From Oscillospiraceae bacterium (GTDB lineage Bacteria > Bacillota > Clostridia > Oscillospirales > Ruminococcaceae), in contig JAHHTS010000067.1 of assembly GCA_020024475.1 (NCBI GenBank), positions 1 through 12,156 on the forward strand: DNA of 12,156 nucleotides, read 5' to 3'. Made by a program: the position numbers and the translations under genes. Position 1 is the stretch's first letter. The number at the start of each line of letters is the position of its first letter. Below, piece after piece: positions 1-7,898 of this stretch. Below the pieces are notes generated by a model. It had not been told where the DNA came from, did not search any database, and saw only the letters and a list, made by a program, of their open reading frames with translations.

Positions 1-18
1 CGAGCCCCTCCGAGGTCA
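1..18 (+). tRNA. 3' end of a tRNA gene (partial, isotype unknown)
   Basis: The first 18 bases fit the last part of a tRNA read on the plus strand. Bases 1-5 (CGAGC) match T-loop positions 56-60, bases 6-10 (CCCTC) the 3' side of the T stem, bases 11-17 (CGAGGTC) the 3' side of the acceptor stem, and A18 the discriminator. This would require a 5' acceptor strand of GACCTCG and a T-stem 5' strand of GAGGG left of the window. CCA is not encoded (CAA follows), which is common for Bacteroidota tRNA genes. A strong terminator begins a few bases downstream, as expected for the end of a tRNA unit. The anticodon is outside the window, so the isotype cannot be given. The assignment rests on 18 bases and is a pattern match only. 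Confidence 0.6.
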
Positions 19-22
19 CAAC

Positions 23-51
23 AAAACCACCTACATTGTAGGTGGTTTTTT
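23..51. terminator. Intrinsic terminator between convergent tRNA and operon
   Basis: There is a perfect 12-bp inverted repeat, 23-34 pairing with 38-49, around a 3-base loop (ATT). The core is ACCACCTAC/GTAGGTGGT. On the plus strand the stem runs into six T (46-51) and further A/T bases, a good intrinsic terminator for the tRNA. On the minus strand the same stem is followed by TTTTGTTG, a weaker U tract, so it may also end the operon that arrives from the right. No other hairpin was noticed between it and the last operon gene. The 87 bases from 52 to 138 are AT-rich and hold no gene that I can see. Confidence 0.85.
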
Positions 52-138
52 ATTATATAATCATTTTTACAGTTCCCTCAATAAAAATTTAACCACAAAA
101 ATTGAATCCTACTTCATTAGACATAAATTCACACAGAA

Positions 139-567
139 TTATTGCCCATCAAATTGTCCTGAAAAAGGAATAATTTTCTTTTTTAATTCTTTAGGACTTA
201 GATACAAAAAACCAATCCTATATGGTTTTTTCGAAACCAATAAATACAAAGAATCGCTATTAACATTCTCAATGTATTCTACAGTCTTATATTCTCCCCA
301 CTTACCGGTTTTTTCATCTAAATCAAGACCTTCTACTATCAATTTTCCATCTTTAATATTCCATTTTTTCAAATCCAGGGATTTTACATTCAATGCTTTA
401 CAAGTTCCATTCTTTTTAAAATGAAATCCTTTTTTTTCTCCTGTGGATTCATAAGTATATGGATTGTACCATTTACCTACAACTTTTTTCTTTAAATCAT
501 CTGCAAAACCATTAGTACACAAACAGATTAAAATTAATGATGTCATCAATGTAATGATTCTTTTCAT
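139..567 (-). CDS. Small exported lipocalin-like protein
   Basis: This 142-aa protein starts with a signal peptide: MKRI, a hydrophobic stretch to about residue 18, and probable cleavage after GFA at residues 20-22. Cys15 and Cys17 lie in the hydrophobic core but do not form a good lipobox, so it is probably a soluble periplasmic or secreted protein. Residues 28-125 resemble the lipocalin-like domain of small Bacteroides proteins (Lipocalin_3 type). The pattern is V-x-GKW near residue 31, a GF-F-KK-GT strand at 47-55, a KW-I-DGKLIVEG strand pair at 68-80, and a final SDSLYLL strand at 105-110. Members are thought to form a small beta-barrel, but ligands are largely unknown. It is the last gene of the operon, 16 bases after the 890-aa peptidase, and ends about 90 bases before the terminator. 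The family call is from remembered sequence patterns; the function is unknown. Confidence 0.72.
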   Translation of the reverse strand: MKRIITLMTSLILICLCTNGFADDLKKKVVGKWYNPYTYESTGEKKGFHFKKNGTCKALNVKSLDLKKWNIKDGKLIVEGLDLDEKTGKWGEYKTVEYIENVNSDSLYLLVSKKPYRIGFLYLSPKELKKKIIPFSGQFDGQ

Positions 568-583
568 AAGCTAATTCCAATTA

Positions 584-3256
584 TTATTTAACTAAATCAT
601 ATTTTCTATCACCTCCTCTTTCATTTATATTGATTCCCTCCTCCATCCAACGAGGTATCGGATCATTTTTCAAATAGTGATTAAAGAATTGCATCATCCG
701 TATAGACCAGTCTCGCCGAGCTTCAGCATTGCAAATAAAATGACCTTCACCTTTATAATTCAACAACCATACCGGTTTTTGCAAACGGCGCAAAGCCAAA
801 AATAAATTTCGTCCTTCGTGAAATTCTACTGCCTCATCCTTATCATTATGCATTATCAAAACTGGAGTTGTTATCTTATCTGCGTTTAGAATTGAAGAAT
901 TGCGTATATAAGCATCCTTACCTTCCCATAAATTTTTACCCATACGACATTGCCAATCTTCATACATGAACATGCGTGTGCATCCACTACCAATACGAAG
1001 CGCTGTATAAGCCTCTGTCAAATTTACTACACCGGCACCTATACTGGCACAACAAAACATATCCGTCATTGTAATCAATTGAGAAACTGTACAACCAGAC
1101 CAGCTATGACCTTGCACTCCAATATGTTTCGGATCAGCAATACCTTCATCAATAATATATTTCACTCCACTGACAACAGCATCATAAACACTCTTTGCCG
1201 GCTCTCCTACCGTAAAATAAACATCGGGACGGAAAATAATATACCCGTTACTCAAAAATGTTGGTATATCCAACATTGCACTACTCCATTCCGGCACATG
1301 ATATATATGCATCTCTTGAGTGTGTGTTTCATAGTAATTCACGATGACAGGATACTTTTTGGAAACATCATAACCATAAGGTAAATACAATAATCCCTGA
1401 TTCCACTTACCGGATTCGTTCGTCCATTCTACCATTTTTACACTTCCCCACTGAAATCCGTTATTATCTGGATTCGCATTACTTACTTGCTCCATTTTAT
1501 GATTCTGCAAATCATACACCCACACATTACGTCCCTCTGAAAAACTTTGACGAGAAAATACAACCTTACGGCTATCATTACTGATACCTCCAGCCTGTAG
1601 CATAAAGGAACCAAAAAGATCCTTCCGTAATTTTCCATCTACAGTTATACGGCCAATACCCTGATTACGTGTCTTCAATTCCAACAAATCAAGATAAACA
1701 GATTCTTTTTCATCAATAGTCAATTCATCTGATGAGTATACATTCAAAAAACGCAGAACAATACCTTCCCTACGTCCTATTCCTTGAGTATAGCATGATG
1801 TATTGGATAAATCATCCATATCAACCCGCCATATATCATAACAGTCATAGATATAAGCAAAACGAGCATCTTTACTCCAACCTATCAAACCATAAGGCGC
1901 TGCAGGAAGAGGTTTGTCATGGAATTCATCATAAACCGGATAGTTAATTGCTTCAGAAATATTATCTATTTTGAAAGTTTCAGGATTGATACGATACCAT
2001 TCTCTTGTAATATCATCAAAATAAACCACAAATTTTCCATCAGGCGACCATACAGCTTGCTTTGTTTGCTCTTTGGCAAACTCACACATTTCGCCTGTTT
2101 CTAAATTTATCAGCAAGAAATTTTTACGCTCTGCATATTGCCAGTCTTTCCTATTTTGAAATTCAGAATTATCAGTCAATAATACAAAACGCGGCACATC
2201 CACAGGCTGGTAACGCATAAAAGTATATACTTCCGGACAAATCTTTACAACCTTTCGAGTTTTGGTATTATAAACATACTTATCAAGTTTGGAGAAACGT
2301 TTTTTATATCCTGATTCTGCTTGTACAGATTGGATTACCGGATCATTCCAACTCCACAATTCAAGTTCAAAAGCAGAATCTCTTTTTACTGCAGATGCCT
2401 TTTTTTTGTCAGAACGAATTGAATTATGTACCTCCAATTCCCAAATTGTACCATCACCCAACATTTTCAAATTGCTAATGCGATTTTTCAGGTCTAAGGG
2501 CAGATTCCAGGTACGGGTATCAGCTATATTCTTTACACTCCCATTTAAATCAAAATTCCATACCTGAGAATTTATTGGTTTACTCCGCGAATACTCCAAT
2601 TCAAAACTTCCTTGCTTACCATCAAAATTAAAATGCCTCAATAAACGGTCCGAATCACGGAAAAGTACCTTATGGCTATGTACCTTAAATAACTCTCCAT
2701 AACGTAATTCATATTCGTTTTCGCCTTTCCATACGTATAATATATTTCGGTCGTCATCCAATAGCTTAAAACTGCCCATACGCTCATACGCGACACTATC
2801 TTTTGTCCCTAATCGCCAAAATATCCGTTTATCACCACTGGCATAATTCACCAAAACAGTTTTTGTACTACAATTGGGTTCATTCCCTTTATCCCAAACT
2901 ATTTTTTTATCACGATTCAAATCAAACAGACAGAATGAAACATTATTATTATCACTCAATTCTGTATAATAAATCCAATTTCCATTCGCAAAAAATTCCG
3001 GAGATTCAACATTATCAATCACTTTTGTCTTACTTGTACGGGTATTGTAAAAGTAATAACGATTTTGAATATTTTCCAGCTGTTTTGCCTGTTCAATGTA
3101 AACATAACGGTATTTTACCCACATCCCATTCTCCGATATAGCATAGTCATCTATCCGTTTCCAACAGGCATAGGCTGTTGAATCGATTTTTGGTCGGGAA
3201 GCCCAAAGACTTCCCGACATCAAGAATAATACAAGTAAAACAATTATATTTTTCAT
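584..3256 (-). CDS. S9 family prolyl-oligopeptidase-type serine peptidase, 890 aa
   Basis: This is an exported alpha/beta-hydrolase peptidase of family S9. Residues 1-19 form a signal peptide with likely cleavage after SLWA and no lipobox, implying a periplasmic enzyme. Residues about 30-600 are a long beta-rich region, including a WSPDGKFVVY blade at 403-412, fitting the N-terminal propeller that restricts substrate size. Residues about 610-865 are the catalytic domain. Ser718 lies in GHSWSG (716-721), Asp807 in MHNDKDEAV, and His839 in GEGHF; Tyr642 after KYPVIVNY is at the position of the oxyanion Tyr of DPP-IV. Relatives usually read GxSWGGY at the nucleophile, so Ser720 and Cys722 are unusual. 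Six cysteines (722, 735, 736, 759, 770, 842) fall in the catalytic domain. It follows the 772-aa peptidase by 6 bases, so translational coupling is plausible. The length is typical of the large S9 subgroup in Bacteroidota. Likely role: cleavage of imported oligopeptides; the exact specificity cannot be read. Confidence 0.9.
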   Translation of the reverse strand: MKNIIVLLVLFLMSGSLWASRPKIDSTAYACWKRIDDYAISENGMWVKYRYVYIEQAKQLENIQNRYYFYNTRTSKTKVIDNVESPEFFANGNWIYYTELSDNNNVSFCLFDLNRDKKIVWDKGNEPNCSTKTVLVNYASGDKRIFWRLGTKDSVAYERMGSFKLLDDDRNILYVWKGENEYELRYGELFKVHSHKVLFRDSDRLLRHFNFDGKQGSFELEYSRSKPINSQVWNFDLNGSVKNIADTRTWNLPLDLKNRISNLKMLGDGTIWELEVHNSIRSDKKKASAVKRDSAFELELWSWNDPVIQSVQAESGYKKRFSKLDKYVYNTKTRKVVKICPEVYTFMRYQPVDVPRFVLLTDNSEFQNRKDWQYAERKNFLLINLETGEMCEFAKEQTKQAVWSPDGKFVVYFDDITREWYRINPETFKIDNISEAINYPVYDEFHDKPLPAAPYGLIGWSKDARFAYIYDCYDIWRVDMDDLSNTSCYTQGIGRREGIVLRFLNVYSSDELTIDEKESVYLDLLELKTRNQGIGRITVDGKLRKDLFGSFMLQAGGISNDSRKVVFSRQSFSEGRNVWVYDLQNHKMEQVSNANPDNNGFQWGSVKMVEWTNESGKWNQGLLYLPYGYDVSKKYPVIVNYYETHTQEMHIYHVPEWSSAMLDIPTFLSNGYIIFRPDVYFTVGEPAKSVYDAVVSGVKYIIDEGIADPKHIGVQGHSWSGCTVSQLITMTDMFCCASIGAGVVNLTEAYTALRIGSGCTRMFMYEDWQCRMGKNLWEGKDAYIRNSSILNADKITTPVLIMHNDKDEAVEFHEGRNLFLALRRLQKPVWLLNYKGEGHFICNAEARRDWSIRMMQFFNHYLKNDPIPRWMEEGININERGGDRKYDLVK

Positions 3257-3262
3257 AATTGA

Positions 3263-5581
3263 CTAATAACTACTCCGTTGAAAATTCATAAATTCCTCCC
3301 CAGAAAAATCTCCCAGCAAATATTTTGCAAAATGATTTCTCATCTTGAATAAAAAATAATCTTCTTCAGTACCGACCAAACCATGAGTACTTGCCGGTAA
3401 TGCAAGCATATCAAAGTTAATTCCCGCATCCATCAAAGCTCTTGCCATACGGAATGTATGCGCTGGATGTACATTATCATCCATCATTCCAGTAACTAGC
3501 AATAGGTGACCTCGACAATTCTTTGCAATATCTATATTTGTTTGAATCGGCAATGTCTCAAAACGAATAGTGTCAGCCGGATTTTTCTCATTCTTCACAA
3601 TCTTCTCGCGAACTCCGTTATTCATTTCAATCCAGCCGGTATTATATATTCGGTTATCATGATTACCTGCAGTAGCTACAGCAGCCTTATAAAAATTGGA
3701 AGAACATATTGCTGCGGCTGACATAAATCCACCTCCTGAGTGACCAAACATACCAGCTTTTGTCACATCAATAAAAGAATAACGTCTTGCCAATTCTTTG
3801 ATTGCAGCTTGGTCATCAGCCAAAGGATAATCTCTTAGTTTACCATAACCATAACGATGATAAGCTTTGCCTCTCAATGGAGTTCCTCCTCGATGCCCTA
3901 CCTGAATAACAATAAAACCAAGCTGGGCCAAACGCGTTGCTTTATTTGATTCCAATTCAAATGAAGTCGGCACATACTCAAACTGTGGACCGGGATACAC
4001 TTCAGAAATAATCGGATATTTACGTGTTGTATCAAAATCCATCGGTTTCCACAGCACTCCATACAAATCAGTTATGCCATCAGCAGCTTTCACCGTAAAG
4101 CGTTCCGGATATCTCCATCCCTGATCCAACAAAGGTTTTAAATCAGGATCTTTCAATTTCATAATTTCCTTACCATTGCGATTACGCACCACTCCTTTAA
4201 AAGGCATATCAACTCTTGAATAAGTATCAATAATATATTTTGAAGAAGGAGATACAAAAATCTTATGATTTGCATTCTCTGGAGTCAATAATTTCATTTC
4301 CGATTTATCCAAACTTACACGATAAGCCATATAATAATATGGGTCAACGTTTTTCTCTCTTCCATAAGCATAAAGATACACTTCACGACGTACTGTATCT
4401 ACTTTGATCACTTGACCTGTCAAAAAATTTCCTTCAGTAACAGCACGTTTCAATTTTCCCGTTTTACCATCATACAAATAGAAATGTCCAAAACCCGTAC
4501 GTTCTGAACGAAAAAGAATTTCGTCTGCATGATTCAAAAAATGTGTCTGGGCAATTACATAATCAAAATAAGGTTTATCTACTTCATTATACACTACCCG
4601 GATATCCCCTGTTTTTACATTATATGCACACAAATCTTTTTCATCCCATGAACGCTTGGTACGATAAAAGAAAAATTCTGAACTGAATTCTGTATTATCA
4701 TAAGCAAAGTCTACATATTGATCCTTCCATTTTTCTGCTTTAATATCTGTAATTTCCTTCGTTTTTACATCAATCAATTTAAAAAAATACTTCCCGATTT
4801 CTTCATCTCCAGGACAACTATATTGATAATCCACTATTTTAGGACGCGGCTGATTCAACATATCCACAATATACATTTTACCAGTTTTACGTTTATCACT
4901 CATCTCGATCAAAAAGGTATTGGAATACTTCAACCAACGACCGGCCGGATACGATTCTTCGTCTGGATTTTCATTTGGATATTTAGAATAAGAATAGCCA
5001 CGTTCACCATCAATCGTCAACTGAACAATGGTTGTATCCATACCTTTTGCCTTATTTCCATAACAATATAAATTATGTTTATAAGCATAAATATAATAAT
5101 TGCTGTCCGGAGAAATCATATGACCGGAAGGAGCCAAATACTCCTTTTCTTTATTCTCTTTTTTATCTTTAGATAATTTTCTGGTAGCCAAATTATATAT
5201 AAAATCCGTCCCATCCTGAGAAAACATAAAACTTTTTCCATCTTTCGAAAAATTAAGATTTATGTATTCCAAAGCTGTTGACGTATACGCCTTATGAGTC
5301 AACTCTGCCATCTGAATCAACATATTTTCCATATTAAAAAGCTCTGTATGCAATTTCTTGGAAGGATCTACCAAGTAATAAGTTACTCCTTCACTAGTTC
5401 GCATTTTATACCAAAATACATCTGTTTCATTAATAAAACGAGGAAATACACTTACATCATTTCGAAATTCTTTCAATATATTTTCAAATTTCTCCACTTG
5501 AGCCCAATTTGCTTTATACTGTTGTGCCATAACAGGTATCAGCATGTAACTTAAAATAAGTAATGAAAAAAGTTTATACAT
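3263..5581 (-). CDS. DPP-IV-like S9 family serine peptidase, 772 aa
   Basis: This is an exported serine peptidase related to dipeptidyl peptidase IV and prolyl tripeptidyl peptidase. The signal peptide spans residues 1-19, with cleavage after VMA before QQ; no lipobox, so probably periplasmic. Residues about 100-460 are a beta-propeller-like DPPIV_N region with blades such as FSKDGKSFMF (111-120) and RTGFGHFYLYDG (361-372). Residues about 490-760 are the catalytic domain. Ser615 lies in GHSGGG (613-618), Asp701 in TGMMDDNVH, His733 in STHG. Tyr529 in EVYPGP matches the oxyanion Tyr of DPP-IV. The double-Glu motif (DWVYEEE type) that anchors the substrate N terminus in classical DPP-IV was not found, so strict dipeptidyl release should not be assumed. 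It begins 15 bases after the PKD-like gene and ends 6 bases before the second peptidase. Likely role: trimming imported peptides, possibly after proline; the specificity is inferred from the family. Confidence 0.92.
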   Translation of the reverse strand: MYKLFSLLILSYMLIPVMAQQYKANWAQVEKFENILKEFRNDVSVFPRFINETDVFWYKMRTSEGVTYYLVDPSKKLHTELFNMENMLIQMAELTHKAYTSTALEYINLNFSKDGKSFMFSQDGTDFIYNLATRKLSKDKKENKEKEYLAPSGHMISPDSNYYIYAYKHNLYCYGNKAKGMDTTIVQLTIDGERGYSYSKYPNENPDEESYPAGRWLKYSNTFLIEMSDKRKTGKMYIVDMLNQPRPKIVDYQYSCPGDEEIGKYFFKLIDVKTKEITDIKAEKWKDQYVDFAYDNTEFSSEFFFYRTKRSWDEKDLCAYNVKTGDIRVVYNEVDKPYFDYVIAQTHFLNHADEILFRSERTGFGHFYLYDGKTGKLKRAVTEGNFLTGQVIKVDTVRREVYLYAYGREKNVDPYYYMAYRVSLDKSEMKLLTPENANHKIFVSPSSKYIIDTYSRVDMPFKGVVRNRNGKEIMKLKDPDLKPLLDQGWRYPERFTVKAADGITDLYGVLWKPMDFDTTRKYPIISEVYPGPQFEYVPTSFELESNKATRLAQLGFIVIQVGHRGGTPLRGKAYHRYGYGKLRDYPLADDQAAIKELARRYSFIDVTKAGMFGHSGGGFMSAAAICSSNFYKAAVATAGNHDNRIYNTGWIEMNNGVREKIVKNEKNPADTIRFETLPIQTNIDIAKNCRGHLLLVTGMMDDNVHPAHTFRMARALMDAGINFDMLALPASTHGLVGTEEDYFLFKMRNHFAKYLLGDFSGEEFMNFQRSSY

Positions 5582-5596
5582 TGCTATTTAATTTAA

Positions 5597-7153
5597 TTAA
5601 TGATTAAAAAAATCAAAACAATAACCAACCTTAGAAATTATATTCTTAATATTACCAAAACAATTTTTAGAAGTATATACTTTATTCTTTAATTTAGCAG
5701 CATCTCCCCGCTCTATTTCCCAAATTTCTACAGAACCGTCTTCAAAACCAATAATCAAGGCACTTAAACGTTTTTTCCAAATTCTATCCCATACTGAATA
5801 ATCTGAAACGGCAACAATCTTTTTATCAAATTTTTTCACTTCAAAAAAATCTGTATTATACCAATTTTCTAAAGCATAAATTGTATAATCATCCCAATAA
5901 TAAGTATAATTCATTTTTTTATTGGTACACATTCCTTTCAAATTAGCAATACCTTTTTCTTTTGTCAAATTAATTTTTTTACTATTTAAAACATTCCATT
6001 TTCCACTACGCCTATCAGCTTGATCCATATCAAAACAATGCAATATATAATCACCACTCTGTGTTATCGTCACGATAGACATTCCACTCGTATAATAATC
6101 ATCTAAAGCTCTCCAATCACACCATAATATTTCATCGTCTAAATCTTTGAAATGATTGTTATAATATCCTCCGATAATATTTAAACGCTTCAAATTACTT
6201 TCTTGCCTCCAGTAATCAGAATATATACCAACATAATCACGCTTGCCTTTTTCATTTATCTCTAAAGCCAATACACCATTTACCATATTATACTGGGTAA
6301 ATATTAAATCTGAAAAATTTTTCCCTCCCCACAATTTTATATTATCGGCAAAATAACCGGTATGATATGCTGTATTTACTGAAGAACGACGAATATATAC
6401 TTCTCCCGATTTATCTAAAATAAAACTGTCAAAATCAGTATGCAATACTGATTTTGGTGCAAAATTCAGAGGAACTTTACCATCTTTGAATTCCTGTTCA
6501 ATATAAGTCTCTCGTTTTAAAGTATTACCATTCAATTCCTGCACTAAAATTTTACCATTTTCTTCAGTCAAAACGGTAATTTCACCAAGGCTTATTTCTC
6601 CTCCATCAGAATAGACCCAATGCTCTTGCATAAATATTGGCTTACCTCTTAATTTATCTCCATCATTTTCAATTGAATACACATTTTTCCATTCTCCATC
6701 ATAAATGATTGTATCTTGCATATATTTAGATCGAATCATAGATAATTGTGCTTGTCCGTTTTCTTCCGAAAGAATCAGAATTCCTGAATTATATTTGGAA
6801 ATAACTGAAATTTCGAAATCCATATAAGACACAACTTTCGTCAGAGGGTCTATAATTCTCAACATACAGTCATAAGAACCATATTCCTTGCCTGTATAAA
6901 CTAATGAAGGCTCTCTACCCACAACCTCATGTTCAACCAGCCATTCATATTCTACATTTTCAAGTGCAGTTTCTGTTTTATCATATCGAATAATCACTTT
7001 AGGAATCAAAGTAACAGTTTCTCCAACAGACAATGTAATTGAAGTCAAATTTTTTATTTCCAAATCTCGGACTGGATTATATTCATAATTCCCTTTATCT
7101 TCAATACACCCAAATATTATGAATGTAAATAACAATAATATATTATTTTTCAT
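5597..7153 (-). CDS. PKD-like family surface lipoprotein
   Basis: This 518-aa predicted lipoprotein has a signal sequence ending in FIIFGC with the lipidated Cys at residue 16. The start was set at ATG 7153 because it gives this compact lipoprotein signal; a TTG at 7180 and an ATG at 7165 are in frame but would only add a polar tail before it. Residues about 28-118 resemble the PKD-like domain of Bacteroidota lipoproteins encoded beside SusCD pairs (SVGETVTLIPKV, YEWLV, GSYDCMLRI). The segment SGILILSEENGQAQLSMI at about 123-140 is characteristic of that family. The rest is beta-rich, with a propeller-like strand GFEDGSVEIWEI near the C terminus. No catalytic motif is visible. It starts 19 bases after the DUF4843 gene. 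It is probably an accessory lipoprotein at the outer face of the SusCD complex; its ligand is unknown. Confidence 0.82.
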   Translation of the reverse strand: MKNNILLLFTFIIFGCIEDKGNYEYNPVRDLEIKNLTSITLSVGETVTLIPKVIIRYDKTETALENVEYEWLVEHEVVGREPSLVYTGKEYGSYDCMLRIIDPLTKVVSYMDFEISVISKYNSGILILSEENGQAQLSMIRSKYMQDTIIYDGEWKNVYSIENDGDKLRGKPIFMQEHWVYSDGGEISLGEITVLTEENGKILVQELNGNTLKRETYIEQEFKDGKVPLNFAPKSVLHTDFDSFILDKSGEVYIRRSSVNTAYHTGYFADNIKLWGGKNFSDLIFTQYNMVNGVLALEINEKGKRDYVGIYSDYWRQESNLKRLNIIGGYYNNHFKDLDDEILWCDWRALDDYYTSGMSIVTITQSGDYILHCFDMDQADRRSGKWNVLNSKKINLTKEKGIANLKGMCTNKKMNYTYYWDDYTIYALENWYNTDFFEVKKFDKKIVAVSDYSVWDRIWKKRLSALIIGFEDGSVEIWEIERGDAAKLKNKVYTSKNCFGNIKNIISKVGYCFDFFNH

Positions 7154-7172
7154 ATAAATATTCATTAAATTA

Positions 7173-7880
7173 TTAACCAATAATCTCTGTCTTCATTTCA
7201 TTTCCATTATCTTCCAATATTTTAGGATTTTGTTTATCAAGCCAATGTTGAAATTCCAAAGTTAATAAACGGGCCTCCGACAAATCATCTAAATTCAATG
7301 CTTCTGCACCCGTCACTTCCATAAAAAGCTCATATTTTTTCCGACTAAATTCTCCTAAATAATACCATTCCACTGGATTTTCAACCCACCAAAAAGGCTT
7401 TTCAACGATATCCGAAATCAATAGTAAACGAGATGCATTTTTCCCATTATGAGTCAATATTTTACCTTGTTCTACAATATCTAACTTCAAATCATATCTT
7501 TTATCTTTCAAGATTGAATCGTTTTTTAAAGTCACATAAATCGTATCTTTTATCAACCCTTTTCTGAAATAAAAAAAATCCGGTAATTCATATAAACTTT
7601 CAGGAAGAGTCGTTTTTCCTTTATCGGCAACCACTTTAAAAGGAGTATCTTCACTTAACAACTGTCCGGTCAACGCCACTTCCAAAGGATACTGAATCAC
7701 ATCATTTTTATAAAAGAAAAAAGAAATATTGATAGAATCACAAGAGGTTATTTCATTTCCATAAAATTTATCCTCTTCTTCTGTAAAATAAACATAATGT
7801 TCTCCTTGCCAAATTTCTATATTTTTCTTATTGCAGCCTACCACAATAGACAATAATAATATACAAAACAAATATCTCAT
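7173..7880 (-). CDS. DUF4843 domain-containing lipoprotein
   Basis: This 235-aa lipoprotein has a short signal sequence ending in SIVVGC, with the lipidated Cys at residue 16. The mature part is beta-rich and fits the DUF4843 pattern: YVYF at 29-32, a Ser/Phe strand INISFFFYKND (51-60), a VALTGQL strand, an ISD-x-x-EKPFWW segment (156-165), and YYLGEFSRKKYELF (173-186). The length of about 230-260 aa is usual for the family. Such genes typically follow susC and susD and precede PKD-like lipoprotein genes, exactly as here: 18 bases after the SusD gene and 19 before the PKD-like gene. No enzymatic motif is seen. The likely role is an accessory outer-membrane lipoprotein of the SusCD importer. 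The family assignment is from pattern memory; the molecular function is not known. Confidence 0.82.
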   Translation of the reverse strand: MRYLFCILLLSIVVGCNKKNIEIWQGEHYVYFTEEEDKFYGNEITSCDSINISFFFYKNDVIQYPLEVALTGQLLSEDTPFKVVADKGKTTLPESLYELPDFFYFRKGLIKDTIYVTLKNDSILKDKRYDLKLDIVEQGKILTHNGKNASRLLLISDIVEKPFWWVENPVEWYYLGEFSRKKYELFMEVTGAEALNLDDLSEARLLTLEFQHWLDKQNPKILEDNGNEMKTEIIG

Positions 7881-7898
7881 AATTTCTTATTTTAATAA

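Noticed and set aside
950..1384. Plus-strand open frame of 144 codons opposite the 890-aa peptidase
   Set aside because: It lies wholly within a well-supported minus-strand gene over its catalytic domain, has a His/Thr/Ile-rich composition typical of antisense frames, and shows no domain or signal.
2803..3141. Plus-strand open frame of 112 codons opposite the start of the 890-aa peptidase
   Set aside because: It is an antisense shadow of a clear coding region with no recognisable motif or independent start context.
4718..5071. Plus-strand open frame of 117 codons, hydrophobic, opposite the 772-aa peptidase
   Set aside because: The hydrophobic runs arise from antisense reading of Lys/Glu/Asp-rich codons; they are not membrane segments of a real gene.
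7154..7180. TTG start at 7180 for the PKD-like protein, overlapping the DUF4843 stop
   Set aside because: The added residues precede a clean lipoprotein signal sequence that begins at ATG 7153, so the upstream start would bury the signal peptide.
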